Below are positions 11,145 to 21,995 of a stretch of 64,000 nt of DNA, in pieces. Position 1 is the stretch's first letter, and each line of letters begins with the position of its first letter. Source of the DNA: Plasmopara viticola (taxonomy: Eukaryota; Oomycota; Peronosporomycetes; Peronosporales; Peronosporaceae); the NCBI GenBank assembly GCA_001695595.3, contig MBPM02000016.1, forward strand, positions 1 to 64,000. The letters run 5' to 3'. The position numbers and the translations under genes were made by a program. A model generated the notes under the pieces. That model did not search any database. It saw only the letters and a program-made list of their open reading frames with translations, and was not told where the DNA came from.

Positions 11145-11216
11145 TGCCTCCGCCCGGGATTGAACCGGGGACCTTCTATTTACAAGACAGATGCTCTACC
11201 ACTGAGCCACACAGGC
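11145..11216 (-). tRNA. tRNA-Thr(UGU), SINE at 5' flank
   Basis: Base 40 T. First unit of a 1.3-kb block that repeats 6015-7300. Confidence 0.82.
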
Positions 11217-11217
11217 T

Positions 11218-11477
11218 GACCCGGTGGCGTGGGTTAGTGGATTATGCTTCTGGTCCTCACGGTGTGTGGTGCGGGTTCGAGCCCCACACCGGACAAACTT
11301 CGTAATCAACCAGACTTGGGGAGAGGACGGCCCTAAGCGAAATATTTTCGACCCCGATCAAGAAAAAGACAATAACAAGACGAAAAAGAATCTTCAGACT
11401 AGAAATGTAAATGTAGAAATCCTAGCCAAGCCGAGAAGGTATAGGTTGTGTTAAGATTAAATACATGACAACTTTCA
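11218..11477 (+). mobile_element. tRNA-derived SINE (family 1), copy J
   Basis: 260 bp; block-duplicate of copy D, 5130 bp away. Confidence 0.85.
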
Positions 11478-11735
11478 ACTGAGCCACACAGGCTCAACCT
11501 ATCGGAATCCACGGATACTTTAACCATTTATCACACGCCAACTGCTTGCGTTTGCGCTCATCTTTGAGGATTATCCGCGGCTATGTTAATATGGCTATAG
11601 TCGGTCCATCATGTATTACCCGAAACCTCTTCCAAAATAAAGAAAGGTTAGCGACTGCAGGGCAATAATAAAAAGAACAACAATACGGTACCAACGTTGA
11701 GGCAATCTTAGCAACATTATCAGCGGCTCGATTTA

Positions 11736-11807
11736 TGCCTCCGCCCGGGATTGAACCGGGGACCTTCTGTTTACAAGACAGATGCTCTACCACTGAGCCA
11801 CACAGGC
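11736..11807 (-). tRNA. tRNA-Thr(UGU)
   Basis: Consensus copy; the intact counterpart of the truncated copy at 6603. Confidence 0.85.
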
Positions 11808-12048
11808 TCAACCTATCGGAATCGACGGATACTTTAACCATTTATCCCACGCCAACTGCTTGCGTTTGCGCTCATCTTTGAAGATTATCCGCGTCTATTT
11901 TATATGGCTATAGTCGGTCCATCATGTATTACCCGAAGCCTCTTCCAAAATAAAGAAAGGTTAGCGACTGCAGGGCAATAATAAAAAGAACAACAATACG
12001 GTACCAACGTTGAGGCAATCTTAGCAACATAATCAGCGGCTCGATTTA

Positions 12049-12120
12049 TGCCTCCGCCCGGGATTGAACCGGGGACCTTCTGTTTACAAGACAGATGCTC
12101 TACCACTGAGCCACACAGGC
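12049..12120 (-). tRNA. tRNA-Thr(UGU)
   Basis: Consensus copy. Confidence 0.85.
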
Positions 12121-12365
12121 TCAACCTATCGGAATCGACGGATACTTCTACCATTTATCCCACGCCAACTGCTTGCGTTTGCGCTCATCTTTGAAGATTA
12201 TCCGCGGCTATTTTAATATGGCTATAGTCGGTCCATCATGTATTACCCGAAGCCTCTTCCAAAATAAAGATTGGTTAGCGACTGCAGGGCAATAATAAAA
12301 AGAACAACAATGACTCGGTACCAACGCTGAGGCAATCTTAGCAACATAATCAGCGGCTCGATTTA

Positions 12366-12437
12366 TGCCTCCGCCCGGGATTGAACTGGGGATCTTCTGT
12401 TTACAAGACAGATGCTCTACCACTGAGCCACACAGGC
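12366..12437 (-). tRNA. tRNA-Thr(UGU), T-stem variant
   Basis: Same T-stem change as the 7229 copy. Confidence 0.72.
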
Positions 12438-12611
12438 TCAACCTATCGGAATCGACGGATACTTTAACCATTTATCCCACGCCAACTGCTTGCGTTTGCG
12501 CTCATCTTTGAAGATTATCCGCGGCTATTTTAATATGGCTGTAGTCGGTCCATCATGTATTACCGAAGCCTCTGAAAGCAATCTTAGCAACATAATCAGC
12601 GGCTCGATTTA

Positions 12612-12683
12612 TGCCTCCGCCCGGGATTAAACCGGGGACCTTCTGTTTACAAGACAGATGCTCTACCACTGAGCCACACAGGC
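12612..12683 (-). tRNA. tRNA-Thr(UGU) in a shortened unit
   Basis: T-loop base 56 C to T (GGTTTAATC). About 65 bp of the spacer before it, including the T-run, is deleted near 12,570. Confidence 0.68.
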
Positions 12684-12925
12684 TCAACCTATCGGAATCG
12701 ACGGATACTTTAACCATTTATCCCACGCCAACTGCTTGCGTTTGCGCTCATCTTTGAAGATTATCCGCGGCTATTTTAATATGGCTATAGTCGGTCCATC
12801 ATGTATTACCCGAAGCCTCTTCCAAAATAAAGATTGGTTAGCGACTGCAGGGCAATAATAAAAAGAACAACAATACGGTACCAACGTTGAGGCAATCTTA
12901 GCAACATAATCAGCGGCTCGATTTA

Positions 12926-12997
12926 TGCCTCCGCCCGGGATTGAACCGGGGACCTTCTGTTTACAAGACAGATGCTCTACCACTGAGCCACACAGGC
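12926..12997 (-). tRNA. tRNA-Thr(UGU)
   Basis: Consensus copy; starts a 1.84-kb block duplicated at 14767. Confidence 0.85.
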
Positions 12998-13232
12998 TCA
13001 ACCTATCGACGGATACTTTAACCATTTATCCCACGCCAACTGCTTGCGTTTGCGCTCATCTTTGAAGATTATCCGCGTCTATTTTATGTGGCTATAGTCG
13101 GTCCATCATGTATTACCCGAAGCCTCTTCCAAAATAAAGAAAGGTTAGCGACTGCAGGGCAATAATAAAAAGAACAACAATACAAAACCAACGTTGAGGC
13201 AATCTTAGCAACATAATCAGCGGCTCGATTTA

Positions 13233-13304
13233 TGCCTCCGCCCGGGATTGAACCGGGGACCTTCTGTTTACAAGACAGATGCTCTACCACTGAGCCACAC
13301 AGGC
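13233..13304 (-). tRNA. tRNA-Thr(UGU)
   Basis: Consensus copy. Confidence 0.85.
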
Positions 13305-13544
13305 TCAACCTATCGAATCGACGGATACTTTAATTATTTATCCCACGCCAACTGCTTGCGTTTGCGCTCATCTTTGAAGATTATCCGCGTCTCTTTTATA
13401 TGGCTTTAGTCGGTCCATCATGTATTACCCGAAGCCTCTTCCAAAATAAAGAAAGGTTAGCGACTGCAGGGCAATAATAAAAAGAACAACAATACGGTAC
13501 CAACGTTGAGGCAATCTTAGCAACATAATCAGCGGCTCGATTTA

Positions 13545-13616
13545 TGCCTCCGCCCGGGATTGAACCGGGGACCATCTGTTTACAAGACAGATGCTCTACC
13601 ACTGAGCCACACAGGC
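13545..13616 (-). tRNA. tRNA-Thr(UGU)
   Basis: One variable-region change (base 44), shared with the 15387 copy. Confidence 0.82.
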
Positions 13617-13858
13617 TCAACCTATCGGAACCCACGGATACTTTAACCATTTATCACACGCCAACTGCTTGCGTTCGCGCTCATCTTTGAGGATAATCCG
13701 CGGCTATTTTAATATGGCTATAGTCGGTCCATCATGTATTACCCGAAGCCTCTTCCAAGATAAAGATTGGTTAGCGACTGCAGGGCAATAATAAAAAGAA
13801 CAACAATACGGTACCAACGTTGAGGCAATCTTAGCAGCACAATCAGCGGCTCGATTTA

Positions 13859-13930
13859 TGCCTCCGCCCGGGATTGAACCGGGAACCTTCTATTTACAAG
13901 ACAGATGCTCTACCACTGAGCCACACAGGC
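13859..13930 (-). tRNA. tRNA-Thr(UGU), SINE at 5' flank
   Basis: Base 40 T and base 48 T. Confidence 0.8.
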
Positions 13931-13931
13931 T

Positions 13932-14191
13932 GACCCGGTGGCGTGGGTTAGTGGATTATGCTTCTGGTCCTCACGGTGTGTGGTGCGGGTTCGAGCCCCA
14001 CACCGGACAAACTTCGTAATCAACCAGACTTGGGGAGAGGACGGCCCTAAGCGAAATTTTTTCGACCCCGATCAAGAAAAAGACAATAACAAGACGAAAA
14101 AGAATCTTCAGACTAGAAATGTAAATGTAGAAATCCTAGCCAAGCCGAGAAGGTATAGGTTGTGTTAAGATTAAATACATGACAACTTTCA
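13932..14191 (+). mobile_element. tRNA-derived SINE (family 1), copy K
   Basis: 260 bp, complete. Confidence 0.85.
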
Positions 14192-14452
14192 ACTGAGCCA
14201 CACAGGCTCAACCTATCGGAATCCACGGATACTTTAACCATTTATCACACGCCAACTGCTTGCGTTTGCGCTCATCTTTGAGGATTATCCGCGGCTATGT
14301 TAATATGGCTATAGTCGGTCCATCATGTATTACCCGAAACCTCTTCCAAAATAAAGAAAGGTTAGCGACTGCAGGGCAATAATAAAAAGAACAACAGTAC
14401 CTCGGTACCGACCTTGAAGCAATCTTAGCAACATAATCAGCGGCTCAATTTA

Positions 14453-14524
14453 TGCCTCCGCCCGGGATTGAACCGGGGACCTTCTGTTTACAAGACAGAT
14501 GCTCTACCACTGAGCCACACAGGC
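14453..14524 (-). tRNA. tRNA-Thr(UGU)
   Basis: Consensus copy. The trailer hairpin is of the GTACC/GGTAC type. Confidence 0.85.
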
Positions 14525-14766
14525 TCAACCTATCGAAATCGACGGATACTTTAACCATTTATCCCACGCCAACTGCTTGCGTTTGCGCTCATCTTTGAAG
14601 ATTATCCGCGGCTATTTTAATATGGCTATAGTCGGTCCATCATGTATTACCCGAAGCCTCTTCCAAAATAAAGAAAGGTTAGCGACTGCAGGGCAATAAT
14701 AAAAAGAACAACAATACGGTACCAACGTTGAGGCAATCTTAGCAACATAATCAGCGGCTCGATTTA

Positions 14767-14838
14767 TGCCTCCGCCCGGGATTGAACCGGGGACCTTCTG
14801 TTTACAAGACAGATGCTCTACCACTGAGCCACACAGGC
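14767..14838 (-). tRNA. tRNA-Thr(UGU)
   Basis: Consensus copy. Confidence 0.85.
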
Positions 14839-15073
14839 TCAACCTATCGACGGATACTTTAACCATTTATCCCACGCCAACTGCTTGCGTTTGCGCTCAT
14901 CTTTGAAGATTATCCGCGTCTATTTTATGTGGCTATAGTCGGTCCATCATGTATTACCCGAAGCCTCTTCCAAAATAAAGAAAGGTTAGCGACTGCAGGG
15001 CAATAATAAAAAGAACAACAATACGGTACCAACGTTGAGGCAATCTTAGCAACATAATCAGCGGCTCGATTTA

Positions 15074-15145
15074 TGCCTCCGCCCGGGATTGAACCGGGGA
15101 CCTTCTGTTTACAAGACAGATGCTCTACCACTGAGCCACACAGGC
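15074..15145 (-). tRNA. tRNA-Thr(UGU)
   Basis: Consensus copy. Confidence 0.85.
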
Positions 15146-15386
15146 TCAACCTATCGGAATCGACGGATACTTTAATTATTTATCCCACGCCAACTGCTTG
15201 CGTTTGCGCTCATCTTTGAAGATTATCCGCGTCTCTTTTATATGGCTATAGTCGGTCCATCATGTATTACCCGAAGCCTCTTCCAAAATAAAGAAAGGTT
15301 AGCGACTGCAGGGCAATAATAAAAAGAACAACAATACGGTACCAACGTTGAGGCAATCTTAGCAACATAATCAGCGGCTCGATTTA

Positions 15387-15458
15387 TGCCTCCGCCCGGG
15401 ATTGAACCGGGGACCATCTGTTTACAAGACAGATGCTCTACCACTGAGCCACACAGGC
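15387..15458 (-). tRNA. tRNA-Thr(UGU)
   Basis: Base 44 change as in the 13545 copy. Confidence 0.82.
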
Positions 15459-15703
15459 TCAACCTATCGGAACCCACGGATACTTTAACCATTTATCACA
15501 CGCCAACTGCTTGCGTTCGCGCTCATCTTTGAGGATAATTCGCGGCTATTTTAATATGGCTATAGTCGGTCCATCATGTATTACCCGAAGCCTCTTCCAA
15601 GATAAAGATTGGTTAGCGACTGCAGGGCAATAATAAAAAGAACAACAATGACTCGGTACCAACGTTGAGGCAATCTTAGCAACATAATCAGCGTCTCGAT
15701 TTA

Positions 15704-15775
15704 TGCCTCCGCCCGGGATTGAACCGGGGACCTTCTATTTACAAGACAGATGCTCTACCATTGAGCCACACAGGC
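15704..15775 (-). tRNA. tRNA-Thr(UGU), SINE at 5' flank
   Basis: Base 40 T plus one D-loop change. Confidence 0.8.
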
Positions 15776-15776
15776 T

Positions 15777-16036
15777 GACCCGGTGGCGTGGGTTAGTGGA
15801 TTATGCTTCTGGTCCTCACGGTGTGTGGTGCGGGTTCGAGCCCCACACCGGACAAACTTCGTAATCAACCGGACTTGGGGAGAGGATGGCCCTAAGCGAA
15901 ATATTTTCGACCCCGATCAAGAAAAAGACAACAACAAGACGAAAAAGAATCTTCAGACTAAAAATGTAAATGTAGAAATCCTAGCCAAGCCGACAAGGTA
16001 TAGGTTGTGTTAAGATTAAATACATGACAACTTTCA
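15777..16036 (+). mobile_element. tRNA-derived SINE (family 1), copy L
   Basis: 260 bp; last SINE copy of the main block. The downstream target duplicate has one mutation (ACTGATCC). Confidence 0.85.
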
Positions 16037-16297
16037 ACTGATCCACACAGGCTCAACCTATCGGAATCCACGGATACATTAACCATTTATCACACGCCAA
16101 CTGCTTGCGTTTGCGCTCATCTTTGAGGATTATCCGCGGCTATGTTAATATGGCTATAGTCGGTCCATCATGTATTACCCGAAACCTCTTCCAAAATAAA
16201 GATTGGTTAGCGACTGCAGGGCAATAATAAAAAGAACAACAGTACCTCGGTACCGACCTTGTAGCAATCTTAGCAACATAATCAGCGGCTCAATTTA

Positions 16298-16369
16298 TGC
16301 CTCCGCCCGGGATTGAACCGGGGACCTTCTGTTTACAAGACAGATGCTCTACCACTGAGCCACACAGGC
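16298..16369 (-). tRNA. tRNA-Thr(UGU)
   Basis: Consensus copy. Confidence 0.85.
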
Positions 16370-16611
16370 TCAACCTATCGGAATCGACGGATACTTTAAC
16401 CATTTATCCCACGCCAACTACTTGCGTTTGCGCTCATCTTTGAAGATTATCCGCGGCTATTTTAATATGGCTATAGTCGGTCCATCATGTATTACCCGAA
16501 GCCTCTTCCGAGATAAAGATTGGTTAGCAACTGTAGGGTATTAAAAAAAAACATAGTACCTCAGTACTAACGTTGGAGCAATCTTAGCAACATAATCAGC
16601 GGCTCGATATA

Positions 16612-16683
16612 TGTCTCCGCCCGGGATTGAACCGGGGACCTTCTGTTTACAAGACAGATGCTCTACCACTGAGCCACACAGGC
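16612..16683 (-). tRNA. tRNA-Thr(UGU), type A
   Basis: First of the alternating A/B region. Base 71 G to A makes a C.A mismatch in the acceptor. The trailer hairpin AGTAC/GTACT is followed by T9. Confidence 0.75.
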
Positions 16684-16928
16684 TCAACCTTACGGTATAC
16701 ACGGATACTTTAACCATTTATCACACGCCAACTGCTTGCGTTTGCGCTCATCTTTGAGGATTATCTGCGGCTATTTTAATATGGCTATAATCGGTCCATC
16801 ATGTATTACCCGAAGCCACTTCCAAAATAAAGATTGGTTAGCGACTGCAGGGCAATAATAAAAAGAACAACAATGACTCGGTACCAACGTTGAGGCAATC
16901 TTAGCAACATAATCAGCGGCTCGATTTA

Positions 16929-16999
16929 TGCCTCCGCCCGGGATTGAACCGGGGACCTTCTGTTTCAAGACAGATGATCTACCACTGAGCCACACAGGC
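16929..16999 (-). pseudogene. tRNA-Thr type B, anticodon-loop deletion
   Basis: The loop is six bases (CTTGAA), missing one base of the anticodon, and the D-stem is changed (GATC). It cannot decode Thr normally. Confidence 0.8.
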
Positions 17000-17238
17000 T
17001 CAACCTTACGGGATGCACGAACACTTTGACCATTTATCACACGCCAACTGCTTGCGTTTGCGCTCATCTTTGAAGATTATCCACGGCTATTTTAATATGG
17101 CTATAGTCGGTCCATCATGTATTACCCGAAGCCTCTTCCGAGATAAAGATTGGTTAGCGACTCTAGGGCATTAAAAAAAATAGTACCTCAGTACTAACGT
17201 TGGGGCAATCTTAGCAACGTAATCAGCGGCTCGATATA

Positions 17239-17310
17239 TGCCTTCGCCCGGAATTGAACCGGGGACCTTCTGTTTACAAGACAGATGCTCTACCACTGAG
17301 CCACACTAGC
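17239..17310 (-). tRNA. tRNA-Thr(UGU), type A variant
   Basis: 5' end reads GCTAGTG, with further changes in the 3' acceptor strand and T-stem. Confidence 0.62.
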
Positions 17311-17555
17311 TCAATTTTACGGTATACACGGATACTTTAACCATTTATCACACGCCAACTGCTTGCGTATGCGCTCATCTTTGAAGATTATCCGCGGCTA
17401 TTTTAATATGGCAATAGTCGGTCCATCATGTATTACCCGAAGCCTCTTCCGAGATAAAGATTGGTTAGCGACTGCAGGGCAATAATAAAAAGAACAACAG
17501 TACCTCGGTACCGACCTTGAAGCAATCTTAGCAACATAATCAGCGGCTCGATTTA

Positions 17556-17626
17556 TGCCTCCGCCTGGGATTGAACCGGGGACCTTCTGTTTCAAGACAG
17601 ATGATCTACCACTGAGCCACACAGGC
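17556..17626 (-). pseudogene. tRNA-Thr type B, anticodon-loop deletion
   Basis: Six-base loop and GATC D-stem, plus one T-stem change. Confidence 0.8.
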
Positions 17627-17867
17627 TCAACCTTACGGGATGCACGGACACTTTGACCATTTATCACACGCCAACTGCTTGCGTTTGCGCTCATCTTTGA
17701 AGATTATCCACGGCTATTTTAATATGGCTATAGTCGGTCCATCATGTATTACCCGAAGCCTCTTCCGAGATAAAGATTGGTTAGCGACTGTAGGGCATTA
17801 AAAAAAAAATAGTACCTCAGTACTAACGTTGGGGCAATCTTAGCAACGTAATCAGCGGCTCGATATA

Positions 17868-17939
17868 TGCCTTCGCCCGGGATTGAACCGGGGACCTTCT
17901 GTTTACAAGACAGATGCTCTACCACTGAGCCACACAGGC
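17868..17939 (-). tRNA. tRNA-Thr(UGU), type A
   Basis: One acceptor change. The hairpin at 17,810-17,825 and T10 run at 17,800-17,809 form the clearest terminator-like signal of the array. Confidence 0.78.
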
Positions 17940-18179
17940 TCAACCTTACGGTATACACGGATACTTTAACCATTTATCACACGCCAATTGCTTGCGTATG
18001 CGCTCATCTTTGAAGATTATCCGCGGCTATTTTAATATGGCTATAATCGGTCCATCATGTATTACCCGAAGCCTCTTCCGAGATAAAGATTGGTTAGCGA
18101 CTGTAGGGCATTAAAAAAAAATAGTACCTCAGTACTAACGTTGGGGCAATCTTAGCAACGTAATCGGCGGCTCGATTTA

Positions 18180-18251
18180 TGCCTCCGCCTGGGATTGAAC
18201 CGGGGACCTTCTGTTTACAAGACAGATGCTCTACCACTGAGCCACACAGGC
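18180..18251 (-). tRNA. tRNA-Thr(UGU)
   Basis: One T-stem change; long T-run. Confidence 0.78.
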
Positions 18252-18496
18252 TCAACCTATCGGAACCCACGGATACTTTAACCATTTATCACACGCCAAC
18301 TGCTTGCGTTCGCGCTCATCTTTGAGGATAATCCGCGGCTATTTTAATATGGCTATAGTCGGTCCATCATGTATTACCCAAAGCCTCTTCCAAGATAAAA
18401 ATTAGTTAGCGACTGCAGGGCAATATTAAAAAGAACAACAATGACTCGGTACCAACGTTGAGGCAATCTTAGCAACATAATCAGCGGCTCGATATA

Positions 18497-18568
18497 TGTC
18501 TCCGCCCGGGATTGAACCTGGGACCTTCTGTTTACAAGACAGATGCTCTACCACTGAGCCACACAGGC
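18497..18568 (-). tRNA. tRNA-Thr(UGU), type A
   Basis: Acceptor base 71 A and a T-stem change (AACCTGGG on the plus strand). Confidence 0.7.
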
Positions 18569-18814
18569 TCAACCTTACGGTATACACGGATACTTTAAGC
18601 ATTTATCACACGCCAACTGCTTGCGTTTGCGCTCATCTTTGAGGATTATCTGCGGCTATTTTAATATGGCTATAATCGGTCCATCATGTATTACCCGAAG
18701 CTACTTCCAAAATAAAAATTGGTTAGCGACTGTAGGGCATTAAAAAAAAAGAACAACAGTGCCTCAGTACCAACGTTGAGGCAATCTTAGCAACACAATC
18801 AGCGGCTCGATTTA

Positions 18815-18885
18815 TGCCTCCGCCCGGGATTGAACCGGGGACCTTCTGTTTCAAGACAGATGCTCTACCACTGAGCCACACAGGC
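18815..18885 (-). pseudogene. tRNA-Thr type B, anticodon-loop deletion
   Basis: Six-base loop, but the D-stem is the normal GCTC. It may be the least altered B copy. Confidence 0.8.
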
Positions 18886-19130
18886 TCAACCTTACGGTAT
18901 ACACGGATACTTTAACCATTTATCACACGCCAACTGCTTGCGTTTGCGCTCATCTTTGAGGATTATCTGCGGCTATTTTAATATGGCTATAATCGGTCCA
19001 TCATGTATTACCCGAAGCCACTTCCAAAATAAAGATTGGTTAGCGACTGTAGGGCATTAAAAAAAAGAACAACAGTGCCTCAGTACCAACGTTGAGGCAA
19101 TCTTAGCAACACAATCAGCGGCTCGATTTA

Positions 19131-19201
19131 TGCCTCCGCCCGGGATTGAACCGGGGACCTTCTGTTTCAAGACAGATGATCTACCACTGAGCCACACAGG
19201 C
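19131..19201 (-). pseudogene. tRNA-Thr type B, anticodon-loop deletion
   Basis: Six-base loop and GATC D-stem. Repeats at 630-bp steps (19761, 20391). Confidence 0.8.
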
Positions 19202-19443
19202 TCAACCTTACGGGATGCACGAACACTTTGACCATTTATCACACGCCAACTGCTTGCGTTTGCGCTCATCTTTGAAGATTATCCACGGCTATTTTAATAT
19301 GGCTATAGTCGGTCCATCATGTATTACCCGAAGCCTCTTCCGAGATAAAGATTGGTTAGCGACTGTAGGGTATTAAAAAAAAACATAGTACCTCAGTACT
19401 AACGTTGGAGCAATCTTAGCAACATAATCAGCGGCTCGATATA

Positions 19444-19515
19444 TGTCTCCGCCCGGGATTGAACCGGGGACCTTCTGTTTACAAGACAGATGCTCTACCA
19501 CTGAGCCACACAGGC
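19444..19515 (-). tRNA. tRNA-Thr(UGU), type A
   Basis: Acceptor base 71 A, as in the 16612 copy. Confidence 0.74.
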
Positions 19516-19760
19516 TCAACCTTACGGTTTACACGGATACTTTGACCATTTATCACACGCCAACTGCTTGCGTTTGCGCTCATCTTTGAGGATTATCTGC
19601 GGCTATTTTAATATGGCTATAATCGGTCCATCATGTATTACCCGGAGCCACTTCCAAAATAAAGATTGGTTAGCGACTGTAGGGCATTAATAAAACGAAC
19701 AACAGTGCCTGAGTACCAACGTTGAGGCAATCTTAGCAACACAATCAGCGGCTCGATTTA

Positions 19761-19831
19761 TGCCTCCACCCGGGATTGAACCGGGGACCTTCTGTTTCAA
19801 GACAGATGATCTACCACTGAGCCACACAGGC
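19761..19831 (-). pseudogene. tRNA-Thr type B, anticodon-loop deletion
   Basis: Six-base loop; T-run reduced to T4. Confidence 0.8.
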
Positions 19832-20073
19832 TCAGCCTTACGGGACGCACGGACACTTTGACCATTTATCACACGCCAACTGCTTGCGTTTGCGCTCATC
19901 TTTGAAGATTATCCACGGCTATTTTGATATGGCTATAGTCGGTCCATCATGTGTTACCCGAAGCCTCTTCCGAGATAAAGATTGGTTAGCGACTGTAGGG
20001 CATTAGAAAAAAAAATAGTACCTCAGTACTAACGTTGGGGCAATCTTAGCAACGTAATCAGCGGCTCGATATA

Positions 20074-20145
20074 TGCCTCCGCCCGGGATTGAACCTGGGA
20101 CCTTCTGTTTACAAGACAGATGCTCTACCACTGAGCCACACAGGC
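20074..20145 (-). tRNA. tRNA-Thr(UGU), type A
   Basis: T-stem change opposite the B box; long T-run. Confidence 0.75.
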
Positions 20146-20390
20146 TCAACCTTACGGTATACACGGATACTTTAACCATTTATCACACGCCAACTGCTTG
20201 CGTTTGCGCTCATCTTTGAGGATTATCTGCGGCTATTTTAATATGGCTATAATCGGTCCATCATGTATTACCCGAAGCCACTTCCAAAATAAAGATTGGT
20301 TAGCGACTGTAGGGCATTAATAAAACGAACAACAGTGCCTGAGTACCAACGTTGAGGCAATCTTAGCAACACAATCAGCGGCTCGATTTA

Positions 20391-20461
20391 TGCCTCCGCC
20401 CGGGATTGAACCGGGGACCTTTTGTTTCAAGACAGATGATCTACCACTGAGCCACACAGGC
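20391..20461 (-). pseudogene. tRNA-Thr type B, anticodon-loop deletion
   Basis: Six-base loop plus a change just after the anticodon stem. Confidence 0.8.
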
Positions 20462-20702
20462 TCAGCCTTACGGGATGCACGGACACTTTGACCATTTATC
20501 ACACGCCAACTGCTTGCGTTTGCGCTTATCTTTGAAGATTATCCACGGCATTTTTGATATGGCTATAGTCGGTCCATCATGTATTACCCGAAGCCTCTTC
20601 CGAGATAAAGATTGGTGAGCGACTGTAGGGCATTAGAAAAAAAATAGTACCTCAGTACTAACGTTGGGGCAATCTTAGCAACGTAATCAGCGGCTCGATA
20701 TA

Positions 20703-20774
20703 TGCCTCCGCCCGGGATTGAACCTGGGACCTTCTGTTTACAAGACAGATGCTCTACCACTGAGCCACACAGGC
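20703..20774 (-). tRNA. tRNA-Thr(UGU), type A
   Basis: Same T-stem change as the 20074 copy. Confidence 0.75.
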
Positions 20775-21014
20775 TCAACCTTACGGTATACACGGATACT
20801 TTAACCATTTATCACACGCCAACTGCTTGCGTTTGCGCTCATCTTTGAAGATTATCCGCGGCTATTTTAATATGGCTATAGTCGGTCCATCATGTATTAC
20901 CCGAAGCCTCTTCCGAGATAAAGATTGGTTAGCGACTGTAGGGCATTAAAAAAAAAAAGTACCTCAGTACTAACGTTGGGGCAATCTTAGCAACGTAATC
21001 AGCGGCTCGATATA

Positions 21015-21086
21015 TGCCTCCGCCCGGGATTGAACCGGGGACCTTCTGTTTACAAGACAGATGCTCTACCACTGAGCCACACAGGC
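21015..21086 (-). tRNA. tRNA-Thr(UGU)
   Basis: Consensus tRNA in a type A spacer. Confidence 0.83.
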
Positions 21087-21328
21087 TCAACCTTACGGTA
21101 AACACGGATACTTTAAGCATTTATCACACGCCAACTGCTTGCGTTTGCGCTCATCTTTGAAGATTATCCGCGGCTATTTTAATATGGCTATAGTCGGTCC
21201 ATCATGTATTACCCGAAGCCTCTTCCAAAATAAAGAAAGGTTAGCGACTGCAGGGCAATAATAAAGAGAACAACAATACGGTACCAACGTTGAGGCAATC
21301 TTAGCAACATAATCAGCGGCTCGATTTA

Positions 21329-21399
21329 TGCCTCCGCCCGGGATTGAACCGGGGACCTTCTGTTTCAAGACAGATGATCTACCACTGAGCCACACAGGC
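21329..21399 (-). pseudogene. tRNA-Thr type B in a hybrid unit
   Basis: Six-base loop, but the trailer is of the broken T-run type seen in the first 4 kb, so this unit is a recombinant. Confidence 0.78.
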
Positions 21400-21641
21400 T
21401 CAGCCTTACGGGATGCACGGACACTTTGACCATTTATCACACGCCAACTGCTTGCGTTTGCGCTCATCTTTGAAGATTATCCACGGCTATTTTGATATGG
21501 CTATAGTCGGTCCATCATGTATTACCCGAAGCCTTTTCCGAGATAAAGATTGGTTAGCGACTGTAGGGCATTAAAAAAAAACATAGTACCTCAGTACTAA
21601 CGTGGGGGCAATCTTAGCAACGTAATCAGCGGCTCGATATA

Positions 21642-21713
21642 TGCCTCCGCCCGGGATTGAACCTGGGACCTTCTGTTTACAAGACAGATGCTCTACCACT
21701 GAGCCACACAGGC
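21642..21713 (-). tRNA. tRNA-Thr(UGU), type A
   Basis: T-stem change as in 20074 and 20703. Confidence 0.75.
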
Positions 21714-21958
21714 TCAACCTTACGGTATACACGGATACTTTAACCATTTATCACACGCCAACTGCTTGCGTTTGCGCTCATCTTTGAAGATTATCCGCGG
21801 CTATTTTAATATGGCTATAGTCGGTCCATCATGTATTACCCGAAGCCACTTCCAAAATAAAGATTGGTTAGCGACTGTAGGGCATTAATAAAAAGAACAA
21901 CAGTGCCTCAGTACCAACGTTGAGGCAATCTTAGCAACACAATCAGCGGCTCGATTTA

Positions 21959-21995
21959 TGCCTCCGCCCGGGATTGAACCGGGGACCTTCTGTTT
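21959..21995 (-). pseudogene. tRNA-Thr 3' half, cut at LINE junction
   Basis: Stops at the 3' side of the anticodon arm, where LINE sequence begins. Confidence 0.85.

Larger units (their letters stand above)
1..21995 (-). repeat. Tandem tRNA-Thr(UGU) array, minus-strand block (60 copies)
   Basis: The unit is about 310 bp: a 72-nt tRNA, a 65-nt trailer, then a conserved spacer. The cloverleaf reads as a 7-bp acceptor stem (GCCTGTG with CGGAGGC, carrying a G5.G68 mismatch), D-stem GCTC/GAGC, anticodon stem TCTGT/ACAGA with loop CTTGTAA (anticodon TGT, Thr), a 5-bp T-stem and discriminator A. Internal Pol III boxes fit: A box TGGCTCAGTGG and B box GGTTCAATCCC. The first T-run after the tRNA is in the spacer, not directly behind the gene. 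Larger blocks repeat inside the array at about 2.5, 5.13, 1.84 and 0.63 kb. Tandem tRNA arrays are known elsewhere, for example in Entamoeba. Whether all copies are transcribed cannot be seen. Confidence 0.93.

Noticed and set aside
6094..16013. Repeated 76-aa frame MAWVSGLCFWSSRC...
   Set aside because: It reads through the tRNA-like head and body of SINE family 1 and shifts frame between copies.
560..21467. Dozens of 60-116 aa frames such as SLCGSVVEHLSCKQKVPGSI
   Set aside because: They are translations of the tRNA-Thr gene and its trailer; this peptide is a familiar artefact of tRNA sequence.
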